Assembly (NCBI GenBank): GCA_022432975.1
Contig: CM039508.1
Location: 26,237,999 to 26,301,998 of the forward strand
Direction of reading: 5' to 3'
Length of the DNA stretch: 64,000 nucleotides
Source: Begonia masoniana
Lineage: Eukaryota > Streptophyta > Magnoliopsida > Cucurbitales > Begoniaceae
The first letter of the stretch is position 1; every line of letters starts with the position of its first letter. Both the position numbers and the translations under genes were made by a program. This document shows positions 23,717 to 35,507 of the stretch, piece after piece. The notes below the pieces were generated by a model. That model had not been told where the DNA came from. It was given only the letters and a program-made list of their open reading frames with translations, and made no database searches.

Positions 23717-25080
23717 TGTAGGATCGATATTGTCTAAGAGGGGGGTGAATTAGACCCTTTTTAATTTATTATTCTAACAGCAAACAAACACAACAGTAAA
23801 AGTAACAGAGAGAGAGAAAAACCAACACACGAGTTTTTACGTGGTTCGGCCAAAACTTGCCTACATCCACGTTTTAAGGTTCCCCCTGGAAGATCCTTAA
23901 CCTTCTCCTCGACGAGAAAACAAGATCGAACTTCCGGGCGTCGATCTACTGCCTTTTACAATTCTGGATTGTTCTTCACGGGCGACAATCCACTGCCTTA
24001 TACAGATTTTTGAGTTTGTAACAATCAATACAATCTAAACTCCCTCAAAGGTTAAATCTCAAGTTTAGGTTCGAGAGGAGTAGATGAAATTTTTCAGAGT
24101 ATGACACAAAATTCACAAGTTAGAGCTCAAGCATAAAATTCGCAAAAGTTGTTCCTTCGTGCTCTAACCTTGGCTTAAATACTCGGTTTGATTTCTGCTT
24201 CACAAAATTGAATGTTTCTTTCTACAAATGGAAAAATGTTACCGTTGGGAAGCATCCGTACGCAAGCAGATATCCGTTGCATCTGAAATTGCTGTTCGTC
24301 GTCTCCATTAATGTTCTGGAGTTAAGGCTGAAAACGACGTCACTGTAGCTTCACGCTAACTTTGAATTCTGGCGGAAGACAATGTTGTTTTAGTCTTGAA
24401 CCGCCATCAGATGATGCAACTTCAAAATGTTGAACCGGCATCGGATGAGAAAACGCTATCCTGCTTGAACCGGTATCGGATGATGAAACCTTAAAAGCTA
24501 TCGGATGATGAAGTTTTAGACCTCTTCCGCCTTTGTCGTTTAGTGAGCGTAGGATGTCTTATTGAAATCTTCCGCCCTTGTCGTCTAGCGAACGTAGGAT
24601 GTCTTCTTGAAGTCTTCCGCCTTTGTCGTCTAGCGAGCGTAGGATATTTTCTTGAAGTCATCCGCCTTTGTCGTCTAGCGAGTGTAGGATATCTTCATTT
24701 ATGTCATCTGCCTTTGTCGTTTAGCAAGCGGTGGAGTTCTTCATTTCTCATCCGCCTTTGTCATTTAGCGAGCGGTGGAGTTCTTCATTTATCTCATCCA
24801 CCTTTGTCGTTTAGCGAGCGGTAGAGTTCTTCATTTATCATATCCGGAGGATGTACTCTTTGTTTAACGATTTTTTAGCCCTGTTAAATAACTATACAGC
24901 CCTGTATACTTAACCACATTCATTAGATAACTAAAATACCCTTTTCAAGGGTATTTCCAACAGATTAAAATCCATGCATAATTCATTATTCTCATTTAAT
25001 AAACATAATCAAATTACATATTTAACATTCAAATACATCATCAAAAACTTAGTTAGACTTAAACACTAATTAAGTCAACA
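23717..25080 (-). repeat. 3' LTR of Sirevirus 1
   Basis: Plus-strand text runs from TGTAGGATCG to AGTCAACA, 1364 bp. It is nearly identical to the 5' LTR but lacks about 49 bp net, mainly one unit of the internal array, showing copy-number change since insertion. Confidence 0.95.
24400..24850. repeat. Sirevirus 1 LTR array (3' LTR): CGGATGAT and CCGCCTTTGTCGT units
   Basis: First several ATCGGATGAT copies with ACCGG spacers (24400-24515), then about seven units of roughly 40 to 45 bp, each with TTCCGCC or ATCCGCC, then TTGTCGTCTAGCGAGCG, then TAGGAT or GTGGAG and a TTCTT piece. It is the counterpart of 33350-33855 in the 5' LTR. Confidence 0.85.
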
Positions 25081-25095
25081 ATCTCCCCCTTTTTG
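25081..25095 (-). other. Polypurine tract of Sirevirus 1
   Basis: The minus strand reads CATCAAAAAGGGGGAGAT immediately before the 3' LTR. This is the strongly conserved Sirevirus tract. Confidence 0.92.
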
Positions 25096-25413
25096 ATGAT
25101 GACAACCTATAAATTTGATTAAGTATAACTCTCCCCCATAATCCTAGCTCCCCCACAGCATATGCATACATTTCAATTTCATTCCAATTTTTCAAAACAT
25201 GCATACACAATTCATAGCATATCTGATTTAGCATATCTGATTAATTTCTCAAGCAACATCAATCAATCAAATATGTTCTCCCCCATTGACATTATCAAAA
25301 CAACAAGCAGAGGGACAGCTGAAGCAATGCATTCAACACAAGAATATCAATAAGGAAACATCAGAGTATTCAACATTAGAGTGGTAGTAAAATTGAAAAA
25401 AAAAAAATATCAT

Positions 25414-27645
25414 CTATTTAAAGAAGGCTAAAAAATGATCCCAAAAGACTTGGTGAATCCAAGAATGCTCTTCAAGGTGCGGGGAGAAGTAAGCATCCAC
25501 CAGAGCTTGAAGTGAATCAATAGCTGGAGGAAGTGGTGCTTGATAGATCACTAAAGCCTGACATGGAGAAGGCACTGGCTGAGGAGCAGTAGATGGAGAG
25601 GGTCCTTGAGAGACCACCAAATCCAAGCAGGGAGCAGAAATTGGGGAGATTTCTGGAAACAACATCATATCCAGACAAGGAGGAGGCGCTACAGATGGAG
25701 AAGCAGTAAGAGATGTATCCATAGGAGGTGATAACTCGAAAGATGGCTCAGGGACATAAGGAGCAGCAGGAGGAGAGAATGTCAGGGCAGCCTCCTGAAG
25801 ATCTAAGGGTAGTAGGCGAGCAACTTCAACTTCCTCTGGTGGTATGATCGGAGGGAGGAAGTCTTCAGAGCAAGCCTCAGGTAAAGGAGGGCATGGCGGT
25901 TCGGGACAGAGAGCTTCAACTTTATCCCTTAGAGTCCAAAAATCCAAAGATAGTATTTCTCGGTGTCGATCCATTTTCTGAAACATCTGAGCTTGAGCTG
26001 TATCAACATCCTTGCTCAAGTCCAATTTGAGCTTATAAATTTTGGCATCAATTGACTTATCAACCTTATCCTGAATTGAACTGAGTGCAGTTCCAAAACT
26101 GGCAATGGAAGACGTCAGATCATTGTATTGATCCTCACTTATGAGAAATCTCCGTTGATATGTCTTTGGAGTTGCAGGAGTAACTGATGAGATTTGTGAG
26201 GAGAGTTGGACTTGTGGAGCTGTTAGAGCTAGTGGAGCAGGTTGGACAGGAGAGGGATCTAGTATTGGAGGAGGTGGTTGGACTGGTGGAGAAAGTTGGA
26301 CTAGAGGAGGCAGAGAGGGCAACAAAAATGTTGGTGGAGGGGAAGAGGGATCCTCTGGAATTAGAGGGGGCACAAAGGGTAGAGTGGAATGAACCACTGA
26401 TGTAAGAGGTGAAGAAGGAGGAGGAAAGGAGAGTGGAGGAAGGCTAGGAATAAGAGGAGCTGAAAGGGTCTCAAAGGGATGGGCTAGAGAGGATGGAGCA
26501 TGATTTCTTGGCACTGGTGGAGGAAGGTGGGGGCGAGAGACCAGAGAATGAGGAGGGGAAATATCAAAAGCAGGGATCTCTGAATCACCACCGCCTTCGT
26601 GAACTGATGACTCTTCATCCAAAATCAATTTCCTTTTTCCTTTTCTGACGGCTGCGACCTTAGCAGCCCTTTGCTTGGACTGATCCTAAACAAAATTCCC
26701 TTGACGTGTTCTCTTAATTCCCATCCTTGACAAAGTGGATTTAGAGTAATAGCTGGATGGTTTGAGACAGGAAGGATCCTCATCCTCGGGAAATTCAACC
26801 TCAGACATCTGAAAGATCTTCATGAGAAGGAGGTTATAGGGAAAAGATGTAGGCCCTGAAGAAACACACTGAATCATCCTTCTCAGAATAATGTATCCTA
26901 TATCAACCGGGGTCTTTTGATAGATGGCAAAAAGAACAACAAATTTCATGCTGCTAATATCATTATAATGACCACCCTTAGGAATAACATTATAACTGAT
27001 CATTTGATGGAGAAGTCGAGCTCTAATGGTTAAATGTTTGCTCTTTAAGGAATTGGGAATATTGGGCGGATCTAGAGCAATTTCTTTCAAAAATTGTTTG
27101 CCATCGGGAGTTCCAAGAAATGGGGGTTCTTGCCCTGTTGAATAGATTTTGGGATGTTGATCTAGATGAGGACTCCCCAGAAGCTAATTTAGGGATTGAG
27201 AGGTTAGAACTATGTGTTTTCCATACACATAGCTCGAAATGGTAGATTGATCAGTAGGATAACTAAGATTGGCATAAAACATTCTAATGGCCGTGGGGTA
27301 AAAGAAAGATTCAACATCAAACAACCATATTAAACCAATGTCTGTCAAGGGTGCTACTAAATTTAAAGCAACTAACTTGTTTGGAATAATACCACGACTC
27401 GGAATCAACTTCTTATCCTTAAAGTCATCGTGATACTTGGCTTCAGCAGCCTGATTGAGGAAATAGAGCGACGACCAACTATTTGCTCGAGGAATCACTC
27501 GTGGCGGACGAGCAGAGACTTTGGCTTTCTTTTTTGCTGGTTCAGCAACTGCTCTAGACGATGAAGCTAGATGATTCATTGGAGAGATTCTGTGAAGAAA
27601 ACCTAGAGAGAAAGGGTTAAAGGCAAAGGTTTTCTGAAAGGGCAT
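25414..27645 (-). pseudogene. Env-like / plant transposon-protein ORF of Sirevirus 1
   Basis: One frame of 744 codons from ATG at 27645, broken only by TAG stops at 27184-27186 and 26686-26688. Residues about 10-65: a basic Ala/Lys/Arg/Pro leader. About 65-310: a globular part with FLNQAAEAKY, FYANLSYP and LTIRARLLHQMI, which resembles the domain often annotated in plants as putative plant transposon protein. Then a basic RKGKRKL patch, a Pro/Ser/Leu-rich stretch, a helical segment with heptad spacing (around 26110-25930), and a second Pro-rich tail. That order fits the env-like protein of SIRE1-type elements. Its role in the element is unknown. Confidence 0.8.
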
Positions 27646-27940
27646 GAAAGATGAAGCGTTTCTGAGAAGAAACTAAGTTTAAAAGAGACAGGACCACTCC
27701 CGACGTGATGAAATCACACGTGTAACAACAATATCACCCGATGGGTGACACGTGTCGACAGATTAGGAAATACATCATACGATGCATAGATATCATCCGG
27801 TCAGTGGAGGATACATATCATCCGGTCAGTGGAGGATACATATCATCTGGTCAGTAGCACAGAGAGGGTTATCAATATCCACTGATGCCTTCATTAAAAC
27901 AAATCACTCTATCACAGGAAGAATTTCCAACAGAAGAAAC
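27646..27940 (-). promoter_or_regulatory. Candidate internal promoter of the env-like ORF
   Basis: Between the end of pol (27941) and the env-like start (27645). It carries two ACACGTGT boxes (27716-27723 and 27748-27755), which match the plant G-box/ABRE core, and the 25-bp repeats at 27791-27856. Such a promoter would explain how a second ORF without a frame link to pol is expressed. This is inference from motif content. Confidence 0.45.
27791..27856. repeat. 25-bp direct repeat, 2.6 copies, with CCGGATGATA core
   Basis: Units start TATCATCCGGTCAGTGGAGG at 27791, 27816 and 27841; the first two are identical and the third is partial. In the element's sense the core reads CCGGATGATA, the same as the repeats in this element's LTRs. 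Confidence 0.93.
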
Positions 27941-29770
27941 TTAGCATTTCTCAAACCGAATGAGACCTAACCTTATTCTTATATTATTGAAGGTCTTTTC
28001 ATCCAACAGTTTTGTAAAGATGTCGGCCAATTGATCTACAGAATTAACAAATTCTAAGGATATATCACCTCTTTGAACATGATCACGGATGAAGTGATAT
28101 CTGACATCGATATGTTTGGTTCTAGAATGCCGAATAGGATTTTTAGAAATGTTGATAGCACTGGTGTTATCACACCGAATAGGAATCCTATCATAAAACA
28201 GATTATAATCTTCCAAAGTCTGTTTCATCCAAAGCATTTGTGCACAACAATTGTCTGCAGCAATATATTCACTCTCAGCAGTTGACAATGCAACAGAATT
28301 CTGTTTCTTAGAATACCAGGAGACTAACGATTCACCTAAGAACTGACAGGTGCCACTAGTGCTTTTCCTATCAACTAGACTACCTGCATAGTCAGAATCT
28401 GAGTATCCAATCAGATCAAAAGAAGTGCCTTTAGGATATCATAAACCAAGATCATAAGTTCCACTCAAGTATTTAAATATTCTCTTGACTGCATTTAAGT
28501 GGGATTCTTTAGGGGCAGCTTGGAATCTTGCACATAGACAAACACTAAAGAGTATATCTGGCCTACTTGCAGTCAGATATAACAATGAACTAATCATATC
28601 ACGATATTTCTAAATATCAACACTAATTCCTTTTTCATCTTTATCCAATTTAGTTGTGGTACTCATGGGAGTCTTGGAAGACTTAGAAGATTCTAATCCA
28701 AATTTCTTAAGAAGTTCCTTAATGTACTTTTCTTGATAAAAGAAAATTCCATCAGGAGATTGACTGATCTGAAATCCTAAGAAGAATTTTAATTCCTCCA
28801 TCATGCTCATCTCAAATTTGAGGGAAGAAAATTCATTACACATGTTGATATTAGTTGATCCAAAAATAATGTCATTGACATAAATTTGAACTAACAGAAT
28901 GTCATTATCCTTTTGCATGGTAAATATAGTTGAATCTGAATTTCCCTTTTCGAAATTCCTTTCCTCAAGAAAATTCTTCAATCTATCGTACCAAGCTCTA
29001 GGAGCTTGCTTAAGACCATATAGAGTTTTCCTTAATTTGTAGACATGGTCGGGTTTATCAAGAGCTTCAAAACCTAAGGGTTGCTCAACAAAAACTTCTT
29101 CATTGATGTAACCATTTAAAAATGCACTCTTTACATCCATTTGAAAGAGTGTGAAGTACTTGTAGCAGGCAAAAGTTAGGAGCATTCTAATTGACTCTAA
29201 TCTAGCTACAGGGGCAAAGGATTCCTCAAAATCAATACCCTCTTCTTGAGAGTATCCTTTAGCAACTAGTCTAGCCTTGTTTCTAACCACAATCCTATTT
29301 TCATCCAATTTATTCTTATAAACCCATTTAGTTCCTATAATGGGATGATCCATAGGCCGTGAAACAAGTTCCCATACATTGCTTCCTTCAAATTGATTTA
29401 ATTCATCTTGCATGGCCATAATCCAATTCTCATCATTCTCAGCCTCTTCAAATTTCTTAGGCTCTACTTGAGAAATGAATGCCACATTGGCACAGAGGTT
29501 CCTAAGAGAGGATCTAGTCTTAACTCTTAATGAAGGATCACCTAAGACTTCATCTAAAGGATGGTTTTTAACATATTTCCAATCTCTAGGAAGAGCAAGA
29601 TTTTCATCCTTGACAGGAACAATATCTAGAGAAGTAGAAATGAGTTCTAAAGATTTTTCTACTTGAAGAGGATCACTAGGCTTTTCTAAAGAAAGAGAAT
29701 CCAGTTGTTTATCCAAAGTATCATCCTCATCCACATTGATTGTGGTGAGGGGTCTCATCAAAGTTAACAT
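27941..29770 (-). pseudogene. Reverse transcriptase and RNase H of Sirevirus 1
   Basis: From the linker before [56 protein letters not shown] and the active site IYVNDIIFG at 28871-28882, where the family has YVDD. The Asp-to-Asn change (GAC/GAT to AAT class) should abolish polymerisation. RNase H: YSDSDYAG, STAESEY, CDNTSA, KHIDVRYHFIRD. Stops occur at 28610 and at 28439-28441 (TGG to TGA, in GL-W-YPKG context). The frame is one base off that of integrase upstream; the shift lies near 29750-29770. Confidence 0.92.
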
Positions 29771-30608
29771 GAACTGATTCTTCTACAACTAGAGTTCTCT
29801 TATTGAATACCCTATATGCTTTACTGGTAAGAGAATAACCAAGAAAAATTCCAAGATCAGATTTGGAATCGAATTTTCCTAAGTTATCCTTAGTGTTAAG
29901 AATGAAACATTTACTACCAAAGGCTCTAAAGTACTTAACAGAAGGAGTTTTTCCACTCTAGAGCTCATATGGAGTTTTCTCAAGAATAGGTCTTATTGAG
30001 ACCCGATTAAGCACATAACAAGCTGTTGCAACAGCTTCAGCCTAGAAATACTTGGGAAGAGAGTTTTCATTAAGCATAGTCCGAGCTAGCTCTTGGAGAG
30101 ACCTATTTTTCCTCTCAACAACACCATTTTGCTGAGGGGTTCTAGGAGAGGAGAAATTGTGCTCAATTCCATATTTGAGACACAAGAGTTAAAATCTCTC
30201 ATTTTCAAATTCTCCACCATGATCACTACGAATAGCAACAATGGTGAGCTCCTTTTCATTTTGAACTCTTTTCCTAAAGCTAGAGAAGGTATCAAAATTC
30301 TCATCCTTAGACTTCAGAAAAAATACCCAGGTGAATCTAGAGAAGTCATCTACAATAACAAAGGCATAGAATTTACCTCCTAAACTGGCTATATTGGAAG
30401 GACCGAAGAGGTCCATATGAAGGAGTTGGAGAGGCTTTGAAGTAGAAATTGCATTCTTAGATGCAAAAGAACTTTTGATCTGCTTTCCCATTTGGCAGGC
30501 TTCACAGACCTTATCCTTCTCAAAAGATATCTTAGGGATCCCTCTAACTAAATTCTCCCTAGTAATCTTAGCTAAGGTATCCATTCCTACATGACCTAAT
30601 CTCCTATG
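29771..30608 (-). pseudogene. Integrase of Sirevirus 1
   Basis: HRRLGH and CEAC supply the HHCC zinc site. Catalytic residues are all recognisable: D in HMDLFGP (about 30410), D in RSDHGGEF (about 30225) and E in GVVERKNR (about 30120). Stops at 30189-30191 (TAA), 30042-30044 (TAG) and 29958-29960 (TAG) interrupt it; the last two fall where the family has Trp. The enzyme would insert element cDNA into the genome. Confidence 0.9.
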
Positions 30609-31046
30609 TCAAGTCCAGCAGTCATTGGAAGAATTAACAGCAAAACATTTCTCATCAACATGCTCAAAATCAGTCAGATCAATAATATAGACATTTTCTT
30701 TTCTAAAGCCTTTAAACAGAACATTGTTATTTGAAATGTCTTTGATCACACAAGCATTTGATTTAAATGATACTTTATAGCCTTTGTCACACAATTGACT
30801 TATGCTCAGCAGATTATGTTTTAATCCTTCTACTAATAAGACATTTTCAATGATTGGTTTAGAAGGATTACCTATATTGCCGATGCCAACAATTTTGCCC
30901 TTTTGGTTTCCACCAAAAGTAACACTTCCTTTCTTCTTGTTGACAACTGCAAACTTGGTTGAGTCTCCTATCATATGCCTCGAGCATCCACTGTCGAGGT
31001 ACCATTGATTTCTTTCAGGAGAACAGTCAACCTGCAAGACAGAAGA
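30609..31046 (-). pseudogene. Aspartic protease of Sirevirus 1
   Basis: WYLDSGCSRHM carries the Asp-Ser-Gly active site, followed by GSVTFGGNQKGKIVG and the LLSISQLCD region. It is one frame with gag before it (stop at 31047-31049) and integrase after it (TGA at 30609-30611, where WTWHRRLGH-type elements have Trp). The protease cleaves the polyprotein. Confidence 0.9.
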
Positions 31047-32606
31047 TCAAGTTGTCTTTTTTGGTACCCAAACCTTTTGGGTCCTAGAGTTAGGTCTGGT
31101 TCCCTTAGGAACCCATTGAAGTTTACTACTAGATTTGATATTGTTTGATTTTAAAGGACACTCAAAGGATTTATGTCCTACTTCATTACATGCATGACAA
31201 GTGGAAGGTTTGACAAAGAAATTCTTAAAAACTTTCCTTTTATTGAACTTATCATAACCTAAACCTGCCTTATCATGAGTAGCTCTATGATTTCCTATCA
31301 GTAGTGTTAAGTTCTTGCTACCATTTGAGAACCAAAGAACAAGATTATTCAAAGTCTCATTTTTCTTTTTAAGTTCAATAACTTCCTTTTCATGTATATT
31401 AGTTTCCTTGGCATGCTTTTCAACTATACTTGCATTTTCACTTTTCAACAAATTATATTTAGCCTTTAACATGCTAAATTGTTTTACCAAATCATTAAAT
31501 GCATCAACCATATCACCATCATCATCAGATTCACTATCACTTGAGGAAACACTAACTTCATTTTCGTGTGCCATAAAGCACAGGTTGGCTACTTCCTCAT
31601 CTTCTGAAGAAGAGGTGTCGCCTTCACTGTCATCCCAAGTGGCCTTCATAGCCTTCTTCTTAAACTTCTTGGGATATTTCTTGGCCTGTGGACAATCTGC
31701 CTTCATGTGGCCAGGCTTGCTGCACCCAAAACAGGTAATCTCCTTGTCTTTAGGAAGTTTTTCATTCTTTGGAAAACTTCTCCCTTGCAGCTTCTTCCTT
31801 CGAAGAAACTTGCTAAATCTTCTAGTAATAAGGGCAATGTCCTCATCTTCCTCTTTTTCCTCAGAGTCATCTTGTTTGCTCGAGGAAGCCTTAAGTGTTA
31901 TATCCTTCTTTTTTCAGATCTCCTTTTCCTTGAGATCTTCCTTGTCATTGGCTCTCATAGTTATCTCATGAGTCATCAGAGAGCCAATGAGCTCTTCAAG
32001 TTTGAGAGCTTTGAGATCCTTAGCCTCTTGTATGGCAGTCACCTTTGGTTGCCATGCTCTCAGTAGGCATCTCAGAAGTTTCCTTACTTGTTCTTCACCT
32101 GAGTAAATCTTACCAAGAGCTTTAAGACCATTAGTGATGTTAGTAAATCGAGTAAATATAGAACTAATGGTTTCTCCTTTTTCCATAGAAAACAGTTCAT
32201 ATTCATGAACTAATATGCTCAATTTACTCTCTTTAACCTGGTTTGTGCCTTCGTGGGTGATCTCTAATAAGTGCCAAATTTCTTGAGCACTCTCACACCC
32301 TTGTACTCTATTAAATTCATCTCTATTTAGAGCACAGTACAGAGTGTTTATTGCCTTGGCATTAAGGCTCAGATTTCTCTTATCAGACTCAGATAATTCA
32401 GTAGAGTCCTTAGGGATACTTTTCCCATCTACAGTTTTCATGGCCTTGAAAGGACCATTCTCTATTATACTCCAAATCTCATAGTCCATGGCTTGAACGA
32501 ATATTTTCATTCTTGCCATCTAGTAAACATAATCACTACCATCAAAGAAGGGAGGTCTATTTATAGCTTGACCTTCTACGTGTGTGGAGTTAGTGTTGAA
32601 TGCCAT
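31047..32606 (-). pseudogene. gag of Sirevirus 1 with two zinc knuckles
   Basis: ATG at 32606 (MAFNTNS), PPFFDGSDY, then TAG at 32520-32522 where the family has Trp (YW-K-ARM), and a long helical capsid region (GCESAQEIWHLLEITHEG). A TGA at 31914-31916 precedes the first knuckle, CFGCSKPGHMKADC (about 31727-31686). An acidic and coiled-coil stretch and a second knuckle, CHACNEVGHKSFEC (about 31200-31158), follow. Same frame throughout as protease and integrase, so gag-pol was one reading frame. Confidence 0.92.
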
Positions 32607-32658
32607 TGTAAATATATATCAGAGTGTTTAAAACACAACTTAGACAATGATCAGCCTT

Positions 32659-32670
32659 GCTCTGATACCA
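32659..32670 (-). other. Primer-binding site of Sirevirus 1
   Basis: The minus strand reads TGGTATCAGAGC, two bases from the 5' LTR end at 32673. Confidence 0.95.
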
Positions 32671-32672
32671 AT

Positions 32673-34085
32673 TGTAGGATCGAGATTGTCTACGAGGGGG
32701 TGAATTAGACCCTTTTTAATTTATTAATCTAACAGCAAACAAACACAACAGTAAAAGTAACAGAGAGAGAGAGAGAAAAACCAACACACGAGTTTTTACG
32801 TGGTTTGGCCAAAACCTGCCTACATCCATGCTTCAAGATTCCCCCTTGAAGATCCTTAACCTTCTCCTCGACTGAGAAAACAAGATCGAACTTCCAGGCG
32901 TCGATCTACTGCCTTTTACAATTCTGGATTGTTCTTCACGGGCGACAATCCACTGCCTTATACAGATTTTTGAGTTTGTAATAATCAATACAATCTAAAC
33001 TCCCTCAAAGGTTAAATCTCAAGTTTAGGTTCGAGAGGAGTAGATGAAATTTTTCAGAGTATGATACAAAATTCGCAGGTTAGGGCTCAAGAATAAAATT
33101 CGCAAAAGTTGTTCCTTCGTGCTCTAACCTCGGCTTAAATACTCGGTCTGATTTCTGCTTCACAGAATTGAATGCTTCTTTCTACAAATGGAAAAATGTT
33201 ACCGTTGGGAAGCATCCGTACGCAAGCAGATATCCGTTGCATCTGAAATTACTGTTCGTCGTCTCCATTAATGTTCTGGAGTTAAGGCTGAAAACGACGT
33301 CACTGTAGCTTCGCGCTAACTTTGAATTCTGGCGGAAGACAATGTTGTTTTAGTCTTGAACCGCCATCGGATGATGCAACTTCAAAATGTTGAACCGGCA
33401 TCGGATGAGAAAACGCTATCCTGCTTGAACCGGTATCGGATGATGAAACATTAAAAGCTATCGGATGATGAAGTTTTAGACGTCTTCCGCCTTTGTCGTT
33501 TAGTGAGAGTAGGATGTCTTATTGAAGTCTTCCGCCCTTGTCATCTAGCGAACGTAGGATGTCTTCTTGAAGTCTTCCGCCTTTGTTGTTTAGCAAGCGT
33601 AGGATATTTTCTTGAAGTCATCCGCCTTTGTCGTCTAGCGAGCGTAAGATATCTTCTTGAAGTCATCCGCCTTTGTCGTCTAGCGAGCGTAGGATATCTT
33701 CATTTATCTCATCCGCCTTTGTCGTTTAGCAAGCGGTGGAGTTCTTCATTTCTCATCTGCCTTTGTCGTTTAGCGAGTGATGGAGTTCTTCATTTATCTC
33801 ATCCGCCTTTGTCGTTTAGCGAGCGGTGGAGTTCTTCATTTATCATATCCGGAGGATGTACTCTTTGTTTAACGATTTTTCAGCCCTGTTAAATAACTAT
33901 ACAGCCCTGTATACTTAACCACATTCATTAGATAACTAAAATACCCTTTTCAAGGGTATTTCCAACAGATTAAAATCCATGCATAATTCATTATTCTCAT
34001 TTAATAAACATAATCAAATTACATATTTAACATTCAAATACATCATCAAAAACTTAGTTAGACTTAAACACTAATTAAGTCAACA
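32673..34085 (-). repeat. 5' LTR of Sirevirus 1
   Basis: 1413 bp, TGTAGGATCG to AGTCAACA in plus-strand text; it matches 23717-25080 with few substitutions and one additional array unit in 33478-33850. Confidence 0.95.
33350..33855. repeat. Sirevirus 1 LTR array (5' LTR)
   Basis: Same CGGATGAT and CCGCCTTTGTCGT units as 24400-24850, with one extra copy of the TTGAAGTCATCCGCCTTTGT unit. Comparing the two LTRs dates that change to after insertion. Confidence 0.85.
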
Positions 34086-34161
34086 CAAACGACAAAATTA
34101 CATAGATCTGTAATTTCTAATCTTGCCACTAAAGGATTTAGGTCATGGAAAGTAAAAAAAA

Positions 34162-34967
34162 GGGAAAAATACAAAATCAACTTTAATGTTTAGGAAATAG
34201 GCAAAAAAAAGGAAAGAAATTTGGTCTTAAGCAAAAAAAAGGAAAGAAGTTTGGAAAATAGGCCAAAAAAAAAGAACTCTTGCCTCGGACCGGCCGGCCT
34301 CTCTGATCCATTTTTTTTATTTTATAAATTAATTTAAAAAAAATAGAAAACGATATTTAATTTACTTGAAATTTTTACCACATGTTAACCACATTATGGA
34401 AAGATAATATGAAAAGTTTCGTGATTGTTTGATACTTGTACGATTTATTGTAATTTTATTTATTTATTTAATAAACAATTATAATAAATCGTAAAAACGT
34501 TAACAAATCACAAAAATTTTCACATAATCTTCATATAATGTGGTTAACATGTGGTAAACATTTCAAGTATATTAAATATTGTTTACTATTTTTTAAAAAT
34601 TAATTTTAGTTTCTTCTTTACTTTATAAATTAATTTAAAACAAATAACAAAAGATATTTAACGCTTGTATGATTTATTATAATTGTTTTATCAAATAAAT
34701 AAATAAAATTACAATAAATCGTACGAACATCAACAAATCATGAAACTTTTCAGATTATTTTTCTATAATGTGGTAAACAAATGGTAATAATTTCAAGTAA
34801 ATTGAATATTGTTTACTATTTTTGTTAAAATTAATTTATAAAATTAAAAAAAATAGATCGGAGCTTTTAAAAAAAATCCGGCCAGAGTCCTTTTTTTTGC
34901 TTATTTTCCAAACTTCTTTCCTTTTTTTGCCTATTTCCTAAACATTAAAGTTGATTTTGCATTTTTT
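34162..34967. mobile_element. AT-rich fold-back (MITE-like) element
   Basis: The left arm, starting at 34162 with AAATACAAAATCAACTTTAA, returns in complement at the right end (34880-34967), about 100 bp of good match including the poly-A GGAAAGAAGTTTGGAAAATA pieces. Inside, further blocks such as ACATGTTAACCACATTAT and ATAATGTGGTTAACATGTGG (34380 and 34535) are again complementary, so most of the 806 bp can fold on itself. No coding capacity. No convincing target duplication, so superfamily is not assigned. Confidence 0.75.
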
Positions 34968-35507
34968 GTTTGTTGAAGTTGGTGTCCCCTTCTTTCTTCT
35001 CCATTTTCAGACTTCCCCATTTTTTCGTCATTTGCGGCCTATATTTAAAGCTTTCAAATCCTTATTCTCTCATTTCAATTCAAAAAAATGTTCGTTTCCT
35101 TCAAATCATTTTCTAACTATATTTTTCCTTTTTATCACATTTCATTTTCCTCTCTCTTCTATCTAATTTGAATTCGAAAATCAAATTAGATCCATTTTTT
35201 ACTCCATTTTTTTTTCTCATTTAGAATCTTCATTTTTTATGCTTGATTGTAGTCTTTCCTTTTATTCTTTAAGGTCAGCTTGCCTTATTAACTCTTTAGT
35301 ATCAATCTACAATAAATATAATTTCTGAATGAATATCTCATTAAAAAGATTAAAAATATATATTTTATGCAAATGTAATGTTGTGTACAATGTTGTAACA
35401 AAATATGATTATTTTATTAATTAATCACTGATTTTCAACAACAATATCCATAAAATATATAGTGTAATAACTCTTTTCCAAGAATTATTAGATAATAGAA
35501 AATAATG
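34968..35507. other. AT-rich spacer, nothing recognised
   Basis: Pyrimidine-rich, then AT-rich; only short frames without family resemblance. Possibly LTR or leader debris of the relics on either side. Confidence 0.4.

Larger units (their letters stand above)
23717..34085 (-). mobile_element. Sirevirus 1: complete Ty1/copia element with env-like ORF
   Basis: LTRs at 23717-25080 and 32673-34085, exact CAAAC duplication at 23712-23716 and 34086-34090, minus-strand primer site beside the right-hand (5') LTR, gag-protease-integrase-RT-RNase H, then a further long ORF before the purine tract. The extra ORF, two CCHC knuckles in gag and the GGGGGAGATTG purine-tract junction are Sirevirus traits. 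Structure is complete at 10.4 kb, but stops and a YVDD-to-YVND change show it is dead. Confidence 0.96.

Noticed and set aside
25414..26628. Pro-rich 404-codon frame as a host extensin or formin-like gene
   Set aside because: Same frame as two upstream segments, between pol and purine tract of a complete retrotransposon; lacks Ser-Pro4 extensin repeats.
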